Shown here in pieces: positions 43,781-51,725 of a stretch of DNA of 64,000 nucleotides. Numbering within the stretch: the stretch's first letter is position 1; every line of letters starts with the position of its first letter. Below the pieces are notes generated by a model. It did no database searches. It was not told the DNA's origin and saw only the letters and a program-made list of their open reading frames with translations. The translations under genes and the position numbers were made by a program. The stretch lies in NCBI RefSeq assembly GCF_021531715.1, contig NZ_JAFBIT010000002.1, forward strand, positions 372,001 through 436,000, in the 5' to 3' direction. Origin of the DNA: Anaeromassilibacillus senegalensis. Its GTDB lineage: Bacteria > Bacillota > Clostridia > Oscillospirales > Acutalibacteraceae.

Positions 43781-45154
43781 TTATTTTGCCGCTTTCCGCG
43801 TGTTATTTTTCTGTGTCTCGTCCGCCGCGTCGGGATCGAGCGTCAGGGTCGGAATGCCGGTCGGCACCTCGACCTGCTGTGCAGCCTTGCCGCCCGCGGC
43901 GGTCGTTTTGACCTTCGGCATTTTGAGCGACTCATCATCCGAAAGACCCTCCTGCTTCAAAATCGATTCCATGACGCTGATGTCCGCCGCAATGTCCATG
44001 GCGTCGTCGCCGAACAGGCTGTCGAGCTGCTTTTCAAACGCGCCCGCGATCGTCTCCATCATGCCCTCGATCTCAAACATCGTTTTCTGGATATTCTCGC
44101 CCTTGACGCGCTGCCGGCTCAGCTTATCGTAGCTGGTGAGAAGCTTGAGCGTCGTCGGCAGGTAGTAATTCATAAACCGGCGGATCTGCGCCGCCTTATC
44201 CGGGTGCTCCGCAATATACGCGAAAATATCGGCCGAGGCGTTTTCCATGCGGCTGATGCGCTCGCTCATAACCGCATCGGGAATGCGGTCGTTCGCTTCG
44301 CGAAGCTGCTTTAAGTATTCCTGTCCCTCGTCGATGATCTTGTCGACCTCCGGATTGCCGGTGGACGACTTTTTCACCGGCTCCTCTTTCTTTTCCGGTT
44401 CCGCTTTTTTCGGCTCCTCCGCCGGAACATAATACTTCTTGCCCCGGAAGATCAGCCGTCCGAGGAAGAAGGCGCCCACGCCCACGGCGGCGAGCGCCGC
44501 GAGATCGACCCAGCGGTACATCGGCATATTCAGCGCGTACAGCGCGCACATAATGCCGACAAACCAGAATTTTGCGTTGGAGGGTCTGCGCTTTTCGACC
44601 ATGCCCGGCTTTGCGGGCGGCGGCACGGGCTTGACCGACCGGTGCGCGTTCGGCGCGGGCTGCGACTGCGTATACGGGGTGCGCGGCGGCGTATAGGTGC
44701 GGTTCACAGGCGGCGTGTACGTATACCCGCTGTTCGGCGACGGATTCTGCCCTGCGTTTCCCGGCGCGCGATCCTTCGGGCTGCCAGTATTGCCGTTATT
44801 ATAATATGAATAGTTGTAATGATCATTCTGCCCGTTCTGTGTTGGGGGGCGGTACGTCCGGTTCTGCTGCGTGTGCACGGCGATGTTCCGGCTCACCGCG
44901 TCGACCGCGCGGTTCAGCTCGCGCGCCGCCTCGTTGATGCCGCGGGCGACCTTATCGCTCGTCACGCCGGCCTGATTCAGCCCCTGCGCGACCTTGCCGC
45001 TCGCCTGATTGATGCCCTGCACCACTTTATCGCCGACCTGGTGAATCACCCGATACGTTTCGGACTGCTCAAAGTCCATATCCGGCGGCACCGTATTGCG
45101 GTTATTGGGGTTCTGATTCTGATTATCCGTTGCAAGCACCGCCCTTCCGCTCAT
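43781..45154 (-). CDS. xpaC: XpaC-type 5-bromo-4-chloroindolyl phosphate hydrolysis protein
   Basis: 457 residues. The first 150 residues are Asn/Gln/Pro-rich and disordered, followed by two membrane helices (about 195-235), a Glu/Lys-rich linker and a helical XpaC domain (DKIIDEGQEYLKQLREAND). The C-terminus carries VPTGIPTLTLDPD, mirroring the TelA N-terminus. XpaC and TelA are repeatedly found together and are thought to form an envelope-stress pair. It has its own TTGACA/TACAAT promoter. Confidence 0.85.
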   Translation of the reverse strand: MSGRAVLATDNQNQNPNNRNTVPPDMDFEQSETYRVIHQVGDKVVQGINQASGKVAQGLNQAGVTSDKVARGINEAARELNRAVDAVSRNIAVHTQQNRTYRPPTQNGQNDHYNYSYYNNGNTGSPKDRAPGNAGQNPSPNSGYTYTPPVNRTYTPPRTPYTQSQPAPNAHRSVKPVPPPAKPGMVEKRRPSNAKFWFVGIMCALYALNMPMYRWVDLAALAAVGVGAFFLGRLIFRGKKYYVPAEEPKKAEPEKKEEPVKKSSTGNPEVDKIIDEGQEYLKQLREANDRIPDAVMSERISRMENASADIFAYIAEHPDKAAQIRRFMNYYLPTTLKLLTSYDKLSRQRVKGENIQKTMFEIEGMMETIAGAFEKQLDSLFGDDAMDIAADISVMESILKQEGLSDDESLKMPKVKTTAAGGKAAQQVEVPTGIPTLTLDPDAADETQKNNTRKAAK

Positions 45155-45246
45155 TTTCCTGTGTTTTTTCTCTCTGTTTTTTCATAGATCTTCCCTTTTT
45201 CCGCCGCTGCCCTTTCCGCCTGAGACGGCGGCGCGGCTACACTGTC

Positions 45247-45276
45247 ATTGTACTTTCTTTTAGGAATAGGTGTCAA
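45247..45276 (-). promoter_or_regulatory. Promoter of the xpaC-telA group
   Basis: On the minus strand TTGACA (45271-45276), 18-bp spacer and TACAAT (45247-45252), about 90 nt before the xpaC start. Confidence 0.65.
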
Positions 45277-45304
45277 GAACTTCCGCATGAATTTAAAGTT
45301 TTTT

Positions 45305-46066
45305 TCATGAATTCATCCCTTCGGGCGCGGACTCGAGCGCCACCGACTCGCCGCCGTCATACACGACGTAATAGCGCACCGTTTCCTCGCCCGCAATGCC
45401 GAGGACGTTGTACTTGACGTCGAGTGCAAGCTCCGGCACCGCTCCGAAAGCTTCGACGGAAGGCTCTGCCGCGAAGTGTGTATCCAAAAGACGGCACGGG
45501 GATTCCTCGCCCTGTGTGTCGTACAGTCCGAGTACAACGGAGACAAAGCCGAGAATCGCCGCGAGCAGCAGCGCGCCGATCGGCTCGAGCCAGTTTGCAC
45601 CGAGCAGATACCCCATCAGACTGCGCCGCTCGCGGAGCATCACACGCTGGAGCGTGAAATGCAGGATCACCGGCACGAGCATACACAGCAGAAACGGCAC
45701 GTTCTGCACGATGGCGGCCGGCAGCGCCGACAAAAACCGCGCGGTGCGATCCTCGCCGCGAAGCTCGAAATACGCGCCGAACAGCCTGAAATACAGGTAC
45801 TGCCCCGCGATAATCCCCCAGCAAAGGAGCAGCCACACGCTCTGCAGGAAATAATTCAGCGGGTAAAACGGCGTGAGCCGGGACAGCGCAAGCGCGATGC
45901 AGCCCGCCGCCAGCGCAAACAGGACCTTATAAACGGTAAATCCTGTCTGCGCGAAAAACGCGAAAACGGCTTCGCCGTACAGCACGGACAGAAGCGGGAA
46001 CAAAAGCGTCGTCACGGAAAGGCGCTTTGGGCGCTCCGTTTGTTCCTCCACGCGATACCGCGCCAT
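45305..46066 (-). CDS. Hypothetical multi-pass membrane protein
   Basis: 253 residues from ATG 46066 (MARYRVEEQTERPKR; site GGAGGGATGTGC). Several strong hydrophobic segments (LFPLLSVLYGEAVFAFF; WLLLCWGIIAGQYLYF; FLLCMLVPVILHF; IGALLLAAILGFVSVVLGLY) and an extracytosolic C-terminal end of about 70 residues. The longer frame to 46207 runs through the promoter. Role unknown. Confidence 0.7.
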   Translation of the reverse strand: MARYRVEEQTERPKRLSVTTLLFPLLSVLYGEAVFAFFAQTGFTVYKVLFALAAGCIALALSRLTPFYPLNYFLQSVWLLLCWGIIAGQYLYFRLFGAYFELRGEDRTARFLSALPAAIVQNVPFLLCMLVPVILHFTLQRVMLRERRSLMGYLLGANWLEPIGALLLAAILGFVSVVLGLYDTQGEESPCRLLDTHFAAEPSVEAFGAVPELALDVKYNVLGIAGEETVRYYVVYDGGESVALESAPEGMNS

Positions 46067-46100
46067 GCACATCCCTCCAAAACCGATCAATTCAAAATAT

Positions 46101-46129
46101 AGTATACTACACAACTGATAAATTTTCAA
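46101..46129 (-). promoter_or_regulatory. Promoter of the 45305-46066 gene
   Basis: On the minus strand TTGAAA (46124-46129), 17-bp spacer and TATACT (46101-46106), about 30 nt before the start codon. Confidence 0.7.
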
Positions 46130-46251
46130 TGTATGCCGGATGTATTTTGTACGGATGAAGCGCAGCGGCACGTGTATTTCGGAAAATTTGTGGCATAGTA
46201 GGTACATGAAACCGGCGTCAGCCGTAAAAAAGAGAAAGGATAGATTACAAT

Positions 46252-46956
46252 ATGATAAGAAAAATTCTGCCGGCTCTGCTCGCAGTCCTGCTGGTTTGCT
46301 CCTTCACGGGCTGCCGGGGAAAGACAACCACGAATTCCACCGTTTCCTCCACCGTCTCGCACGCCGCCTCCGGCACGCAGAGCGGCGCCGCTTCTCCCTC
46401 GCCGGGTACGGACGGCACACACAGCGGCGCTTCCAGCGCGCAGAACGGCACGAATAACGGCACTACAAATGGCACAGACGGCGCGGAAAACGGCGGCGTG
46501 ACATCGGAAGCCGCCGCGACCGGCCTCGGCACATTCCGTGAGGCGCTGCGCGGTGTATACGGCGAGAAGTATTACCCGGATACCCAGCTCACCGAGGCGG
46601 AAATTCGCGAGGAGCTCGGCATGGACAACACGCTCTATGAGGAAATCTACGCCGAACGCTCCGCGCAGAACGCGCATCCCGATATGTTCGTCGCCGTGAA
46701 GGTCAAGGACGGCAAGACCGAGGAGGTCAAGCAGAAGCTCACCGCCTATAAGCAGCGCCTGCTGGAGAACAACAACTTCGCAGCGCATACGGAGAAGATC
46801 AACGCCGCCGAGATCTACGCCGAGGGCGATTACGTCTTTTTTGTTCTGCTCGGCGACGTGGAGGACAATGTAAGTTCCGAGGGCTTTGCCGAGGCGTTCG
46901 GCAAGGAGATCCAGCGCGGCATTGACGCCATCAAAAAGGCGATCGGCGCGATGTAA
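46252..46956 (+). CDS. Lipoprotein with C-terminal DUF4358-like domain
   Basis: 234 residues: a signal peptide with lipobox LVCSFTGC, so an extracytosolic lipid anchor, then a roughly 60-residue Ser/Gly/Asn/Thr-rich linker, and a folded domain with YGEKYYPDTQLTEAEIREELGMDNTLYEE, read here in pieces (YGEKYYPDTQ; TEAEIREELGMDN), and VKVKDGKTEEVKQKL. It resembles DUF4358 proteins of gut Clostridia. No function is known. Confidence 0.8.
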   Translation: MIRKILPALLAVLLVCSFTGCRGKTTTNSTVSSTVSHAASGTQSGAASPSPGTDGTHSGASSAQNGTNNGTTNGTDGAENGGVTSEAAATGLGTFREALRGVYGEKYYPDTQLTEAEIREELGMDNTLYEEIYAERSAQNAHPDMFVAVKVKDGKTEEVKQKLTAYKQRLLENNNFAAHTEKINAAEIYAEGDYVFFVLLGDVEDNVSSEGFAEAFGKEIQRGIDAIKKAIGAM

Positions 46957-46994
46957 CCGCCGCGAAAACCCGGTTTCGATCCCAATATGCGCCC

Positions 46995-47058
46995 TTGAAA
47001 AAGGCCCGTCCGTGTGATATAGTTATAAGCGTATATCACACCATACGGGTCTTTTTTT
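46995..47058 (+). terminator. Long dyad: terminator and overlapping promoter before the HAD gene
   Basis: GTGTGATATA (47013-47022) pairs with TATATCACAC (47032-47041) over 10 bp, extended by GGCCCGT/ACGGGTC and followed by TTTTTTTG, an intrinsic terminator for the lipoprotein gene. The same DNA also reads as a promoter: TTGAAA (46995-47000), 17 bp, TATAGT (47018-47023). The two uses may be alternatives or an attenuator. Confidence 0.65.
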
Positions 47059-47080
47059 GTTTTGAGAGAGGAGTTATTTT

Positions 47081-47773
47081 GTGGAAGATCTGTTTCGTAT
47101 GCCGCACCGCATCCGTGCGGCGATTTTTGACGTGGACGGCACGCTTTTGAACAGCATGCCGATGTGGAACCGCATCACATACGACTACGCGGATTTTAAG
47201 GGCGTGGACGCACCGCCGGGGCTGAGCAAAAAGCTCAACGAGCTGTGTCTCGAGCAGTGCGCGGCATATTACCGCGACGTGCTCGGCGTGGAGGGCACGA
47301 TCGACACCATCGTTGCGGAAATTGTCGGTATGGCGCGGGAAAGATACCGCACCTCGGTGCCGGAGATTCCCGGCGCGGCGGAATTTCTGCACGCCCTGCA
47401 CACGCGCGGCATCCATACGGCAGTCGCAACGGCGTCCGACCTCGATTCGCTCCGTCCGGCGTTCGCGCGGCTCAACATGGCATCGTACATCGACACGATG
47501 GAAAGCTGCACGACGATCGGCAAGAGCAAGGAATCGCCGGATATCTATCTCAAATGCGCTGCGGACTTCGATGCGCGCCCGGAGGAATGCGTCGTCTTTG
47601 AGGATGCGCTCTACGCGGTGCGCACCGCAAAAAAGGCGGGCTTTGCCGTCGTCGGCGTCTATGACCCCACCCAGACCGAAGCGGAACGCGCGGAGTTTAC
47701 CGCACTGTGCGACCGCTGCATCGAAAACTATGGCGAACTGCTCAAAGAGCTTCTGCCTCCCGAGGATTGCTGA
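47081..47773 (+). CDS. HAD-family phosphatase
   Basis: 230 residues, GTG start at 47081 after GAGAGAGGAG. It has nucleophile FDVDGTLLNSMPMWN, motif II VATASD, and the later KESPDIYLKCA and CVVFEDALYAVRTAKKAG. It is of the beta-phosphoglucomutase/PGP type that hydrolyses small phosphoesters. Its end is 53 bp upstream of a MATE gene on the same strand. Confidence 0.9.
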   Translation: MEDLFRMPHRIRAAIFDVDGTLLNSMPMWNRITYDYADFKGVDAPPGLSKKLNELCLEQCAAYYRDVLGVEGTIDTIVAEIVGMARERYRTSVPEIPGAAEFLHALHTRGIHTAVATASDLDSLRPAFARLNMASYIDTMESCTTIGKSKESPDIYLKCAADFDARPEECVVFEDALYAVRTAKKAGFAVVGVYDPTQTEAERAEFTALCDRCIENYGELLKELLPPEDC

Positions 47774-47826
47774 CGCCCGTTTTCAGAATCATTTTTATTT
47801 TTCTTATTTCTTTCGGAGGAGAAATC

Positions 47827-49248
47827 ATGTTCAAGAAATTCAAGCAGACCTTCATCGGCGACCGCACGTTTTACATAAACCTGATGCGGCTCGTGATCCC
47901 GATGATCATCCAGCAGGGCATCACAAGCTTTGTGAGCCTGCTCGACAACATCATGGTCGGCCGACTCGGCACGGAATCGATGTCCGCCGTCGCGATCGTC
48001 AACCAGCTCCAGTTTGTCCCGAGTCTGACGCTCTTCGGCGGTCTGGCCGGCGCCTCGATTTTCGGCGCGCAGTTCTTCGGCAAGGGCGACCACGACGGCG
48101 TGCGCTACGCCTTTCGCTTCAAGATGATTTTCGGCGCAGCGCTGACCACGCTTGCGCTCCTCATTCTGGGCTTTTTCGGCGACCCGCTGATCTCGCTGTT
48201 CCTCACGGAGAGCGAGGCGGGCGGCGACCTTGCGCTGACGCTTTCCGAGGCGCATAAGTACATGCTCGTCATGCTGGTTGGCCTTGTGCCGTTCTGCGTC
48301 TCGCAGTGCTATTCGAGCACGCTGCGCGAGACGGGCGAAACCGTTTCGCCGATGACCGCAAGTATCATCGCTATCCTGACCAACCTCGTCCTGAACTATG
48401 TGCTGATCTTCGGTCACTTCGGCGCGCCGCGGCTCGGCGTTGTCGGTGCCGCCATCGCGACGGTTGTCTCGCGCTTTGTCGAGGCGATCTACCTCGCCGT
48501 CCACACGCACCGCCGCCCGGAGACCTTTATCTTCATCCGGGGTGCGTACCGCAGCCTGTACATTCCCGGCACGATCGTGAAAAAGATCGTGGTGACCGGC
48601 ACGCCGCTGATGTTCAACGAGATGCTCTGGAGCATGGGCAATATGCTGATCAACCAGAGCTATTCGACACGCGGTCTGACGGTTGTGGCGGCGTCCAATA
48701 TTGCGGGTACGGTGTGGAACCTCTTCTGCGTCGTCATGTTCGCGATGGGCAACGCCGTCTCGATCATCATCGGGCAGCAGCTCGGCGCGGGTGAAATCGA
48801 GGAAGCAAAGCGCACGGACAACAAGCTCCTGTTCTTCACGGTCGTGCTGCACATCGGCGTCGGCCTGCTGATCATCCTCAGCTCGCCGTTTATCCCGCTG
48901 ATCTACAACACCGAGCCCGCCGTGCGCGCGCTCACCACGAGAATGCTGATCGTCGCGGGCGCAATTCTGCCGGTGCAGGCGTTCGCGCACGTCACGTACT
49001 TTACGATCCGCTCGGGCGGCAAGACGTTCATCACATTCCTGTTTGACTGCGTGTTCACCTGCTGCGTCTCTCTGCCGATCGCGTTCTGCCTCTGCCGCTT
49101 CACCGCGATGCCGATCATCTGGGTGTATTTCTGCGTACAGTTCGCGGACATCTTCAAGGCCTTGATCGGCTTCTTCCTGCTGCGCTCGGGCATTTGGGCA
49201 AAAAATATTGTATCGGACGCAGAAACCAAACCGGAACCGGCTAAATAA
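47827..49248 (+). CDS. MATE-family efflux transporter (intact)
   Basis: 473 residues, 12 predicted membrane helices. Starts near FIGDRTFYINLMRLVIPMII; family features are NIMVGRLGTESMSAVAI and the internal duplication. It probably exports cationic drugs or metabolites by Na+ or H+ antiport. ATG 47827 has site CGGAGGAGAAATC; the longer frame to 47707 overlaps the HAD gene. This intact copy may partly substitute for the element-split MATE gene, though they are different proteins. Confidence 0.94.
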   Translation: MFKKFKQTFIGDRTFYINLMRLVIPMIIQQGITSFVSLLDNIMVGRLGTESMSAVAIVNQLQFVPSLTLFGGLAGASIFGAQFFGKGDHDGVRYAFRFKMIFGAALTTLALLILGFFGDPLISLFLTESEAGGDLALTLSEAHKYMLVMLVGLVPFCVSQCYSSTLRETGETVSPMTASIIAILTNLVLNYVLIFGHFGAPRLGVVGAAIATVVSRFVEAIYLAVHTHRRPETFIFIRGAYRSLYIPGTIVKKIVVTGTPLMFNEMLWSMGNMLINQSYSTRGLTVVAASNIAGTVWNLFCVVMFAMGNAVSIIIGQQLGAGEIEEAKRTDNKLLFFTVVLHIGVGLLIILSSPFIPLIYNTEPAVRALTTRMLIVAGAILPVQAFAHVTYFTIRSGGKTFITFLFDCVFTCCVSLPIAFCLCRFTAMPIIWVYFCVQFADIFKALIGFFLLRSGIWAKNIVSDAETKPEPAK

Positions 49249-49259
49249 AGGAGGACAGG

Positions 49260-49466
49260 ATGGAACAGAATAAAATTGACCGCATCAATTTTCTCGCGCG
49301 CAAGGCGAAGGCCGAGGGCCTGACCGACGCGGAAAAGGCGGAGCAGCAGAAGCTGCGCGCCGAATACATCGCAGCATACCGGAAAAGCCTGCGCGCCCAG
49401 CTCGACAACATGGTGCTCGTGGACGAGGACGGCAACGAGCGCACGCTGAAAAAGAAGGACAAATAA
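49260..49466 (+). CDS. DUF896 small protein
   Basis: 68-residue protein of the YnzC/YneB type: helical hairpin KIDRINFLARKAKAEGLTDA and a conserved AEYIAAYRKSLRAQLDNM, then a Lys-rich tail. Bacillus homologues are linked to SOS and late-growth conditions; role uncertain. It follows the MATE gene by 11 bp with site AAAGGAGGACAGG. Confidence 0.9.
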   Translation: MEQNKIDRINFLARKAKAEGLTDAEKAEQQKLRAEYIAAYRKSLRAQLDNMVLVDEDGNERTLKKKDK

Positions 49467-49498
49467 CCCAAAACTCATAAAGAAAGAAGCCTTTCAAA

Positions 49499-50194
49499 AT
49501 GTTCTACAAATACGAACTGCACGTACACGACAAGCTCTGCAGCGCCTGCGCGCATAACACGCCGGAGGAAATGGTCGACGCCTACCGCCGCGCGGGCTAC
49601 AGCGGCATGTGCTTTACGAACCACTTCCTGCGCGGCAACACGGCGGTGGACCGCAGTCTGCCGTGGGAGCAGAAAATGCGCGCTTACTGGGACGCGTACC
49701 AGCGCGCCGTAAAGCACGCCGAGGGAACGGATTTCTCGGTGTTTTTCGGCATCGAGCACAACTACGGCGATGGCAAGGAGGTGCTGACCTACGGCATCGA
49801 CCTCGATTTCCTGCTCGCGCACCCGGATATCGAGTGGTACTCGCTCGACGATTACGCCGCTGCCGTGCACGCGGCGGGCGGCTTCCTCTCGCAGGCACAC
49901 CCGTTCCGCGAGGCGCGGTACATCAATCCGGATGTGTTGCCGCGCCCCGAGTGTCTCGACGCCGTGGAGGGTTTCAACTGGTTCAACACCCCGGCGCAGA
50001 ATGCGCGCGCTGTGCAGTTCGCCAAGGCGCACAATCTGTACCGCACGAGCGGCGGCGACGTGCACGAAAAGAATGTGGCCGCCATCGGACAGGCGGGCAT
50101 GGCGTTCCCGTACAAAATCACATCCGGCAAAATGCTCGCCGAAGCGCTTTTCCGCCACGACGGGCGCTGCATTGTTAACGGAACAATTGAGTAA
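49499..50194 (+). CDS. PHP-domain metal-dependent hydrolase
   Basis: 231 residues. It has the histidines of YELHVHDKLCS, the metal motif FFGIEHNYG, HPDIEWYSL, QAHPFRE and the C-terminal GGDVHEKN, consistent with a trinuclear-metal PHP phosphoesterase. Such domains act as phosphatases (histidinol phosphatase-like) or in DNA polymerase. Third gene of the MATE-DUF896-PHP run; substrate not known. Confidence 0.9.
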   Translation: MFYKYELHVHDKLCSACAHNTPEEMVDAYRRAGYSGMCFTNHFLRGNTAVDRSLPWEQKMRAYWDAYQRAVKHAEGTDFSVFFGIEHNYGDGKEVLTYGIDLDFLLAHPDIEWYSLDDYAAAVHAAGGFLSQAHPFREARYINPDVLPRPECLDAVEGFNWFNTPAQNARAVQFAKAHNLYRTSGGDVHEKNVAAIGQAGMAFPYKITSGKMLAEALFRHDGRCIVNGTIE

Positions 50195-50197
50195 TGG

Positions 50198-50221
50198 AAA
50201 ACCGGGTGTATACCCGGTTTT
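50198..50221 (+). terminator. Terminator after the PHP gene
   Basis: A perfect 10-bp stem AAAACCGGGT/ACCCGGTTTT with a 4-nt loop and a short T end. Confidence 0.8.
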
Positions 50222-50359
50222 CGTATGTTTTGGACAATTTTTGCAGGTGCACGGCAAAAAACTTCTTTCTGTGCATTCCTCGCGGGCATCTGTACATTTA
50301 TGTCCGCGGGTCGTATAATAATACAAACGATTTGTTCCCCGGAAAGGATGACAACCGTC

Positions 50360-51571
50360 ATGGAATCACTCAAAGAACTGTACAGAATCGGCAAGGGCCC
50401 CTCCAGCTCGCACACAATGGGTCCGGAGCGCGCGGCAAAACGCTTCAAGGAGAAAAACCTGCACGCGGACAGCTTTCTCGTCACGCTGTACGGCTCGCTC
50501 GCGAAGACCGGCCCCGGGCACCTGACCGACGTCATCCTCGAAAAGACCTTCGCGCCGCGCCCGGTGGAGATCCGCTTTGATCTCTCGGACAAGCCGCTCT
50601 CTCACCCGAACACGATGGAGCTTTCGGCCATGCAGAACGGCGAGGTCGTCGATTTCCAGCGCGTCATCAGTGTGGGCGGCGGCAAGATCCTGACGGAGGG
50701 CGAAGCCGCGCCCGACACGCCTGCCGACGTCTACCCGCTTTCGAGCTTTGCCGAGATCAAAGCGTACTGCACGGAGCACCGCATCCGCCTCTGGGAGTAC
50801 GTCGCCGCGTGCGAGGGCGACAGTATCTGGCTGTACCTCGCCGAGGTCTGGAAGTGCATGAAAGACGCCATCCAGCGCGGTCTTGAGACCGAGGGCACGC
50901 TCAAGGGCGGTCTCGACGTACAGCGCAAGGCGAAGATGCTCTACCGCCAGAAGCACATCGATGAGAGCGCCGAGACGCGCGAAAACCGCCTCGTCTGCTC
51001 GTACGCCTACGCGGTCAGCGAGGAAAACGCCGCCGGCGGCACGATTGTCACCGCGCCCACCTGCGGCTCCTGCGGTGTGCTGCCCTCCGTACTGCGCTAC
51101 ATGCAGGAACGCCGCGGCTTCTCCGACACCGAAATTCTCCACGCGCTTGCGGCTGCGGGCGTCATCGGCAACCTCATCAAGACGAACGCCTCGATCAGCG
51201 GCGCGGAATGCGGCTGCCAGGCGGAGATCGGCAGCGCCTGCTCGATGGCGGCCGCCGCGCTCGCCGAGCTGCACGGCATGGAGCTCGACCAGATCGAGTA
51301 CGCCGCCGAGGTTGCGATGGAGCACCACCTCGGCCTGACGTGCGACCCGGTACGCGGGCTGGTGCAGATCCCCTGCATCGAGCGCAACGCCGTCGCCGCG
51401 ATGCGCGCCATCAACGCGCTGAGCCTCGCGAACTTCCTCACCTACACGCGCAAGATCTCGTTTGACGTCGTCGTGAACACGATGTACGAGACAGGGCGCG
51501 ACCTGTTCTCGAAGTACCGCGAGACCGGAGAAGGCGGCCTTGCAAAATACTACACCGCAAAGGGCGAATAA
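50360..51571 (+). CDS. sdaA: L-serine ammonia-lyase (Fe-S dependent, one chain)
   Basis: 403 residues; deaminates L-serine to pyruvate with a [4Fe-4S] cluster. Features: GKGPSSSHTMGP at the N-terminus, TAPTCGSCGVLPS, GAECGCQAEIGSACSMAAAA and TCDPVRGLVQIPCIERN, giving the cluster cysteines. Start 50360 (MESLKELY) is chosen over ATG 50348 which lies in the ribosome-site region. A TGTACA/TATAAT promoter with 17-bp spacing lies at 50291-50319. An oxygen-sensitive enzyme, fitting an anaerobe. Confidence 0.95.
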   Translation: MESLKELYRIGKGPSSSHTMGPERAAKRFKEKNLHADSFLVTLYGSLAKTGPGHLTDVILEKTFAPRPVEIRFDLSDKPLSHPNTMELSAMQNGEVVDFQRVISVGGGKILTEGEAAPDTPADVYPLSSFAEIKAYCTEHRIRLWEYVAACEGDSIWLYLAEVWKCMKDAIQRGLETEGTLKGGLDVQRKAKMLYRQKHIDESAETRENRLVCSYAYAVSEENAAGGTIVTAPTCGSCGVLPSVLRYMQERRGFSDTEILHALAAAGVIGNLIKTNASISGAECGCQAEIGSACSMAAAALAELHGMELDQIEYAAEVAMEHHLGLTCDPVRGLVQIPCIERNAVAAMRAINALSLANFLTYTRKISFDVVVNTMYETGRDLFSKYRETGEGGLAKYYTAKGE

Positions 51572-51577
51572 CTTTCT

Positions 51578-51611
51578 CAGCCGGAATGCCGCGCGCATCC
51601 CGGCTGTTTTT
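51578..51611 (+). terminator. Terminator after serine dehydratase
   Basis: CAGCCGGAATGC/GCATCCCGGCTG, one mismatch over 12 bp, followed by TTTTTG. Confidence 0.8.
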
Positions 51612-51725
51612 GCGTTGTTGTCCGTCAGAAAAATAAGCACCGCATCGTGAGTCTTTTTCACGGTACCCCGGATCCTCCGGCAGGGCATGGTAGTTTATCA
51701 GTAAAAGGATGAACGGGGTGAGCCT

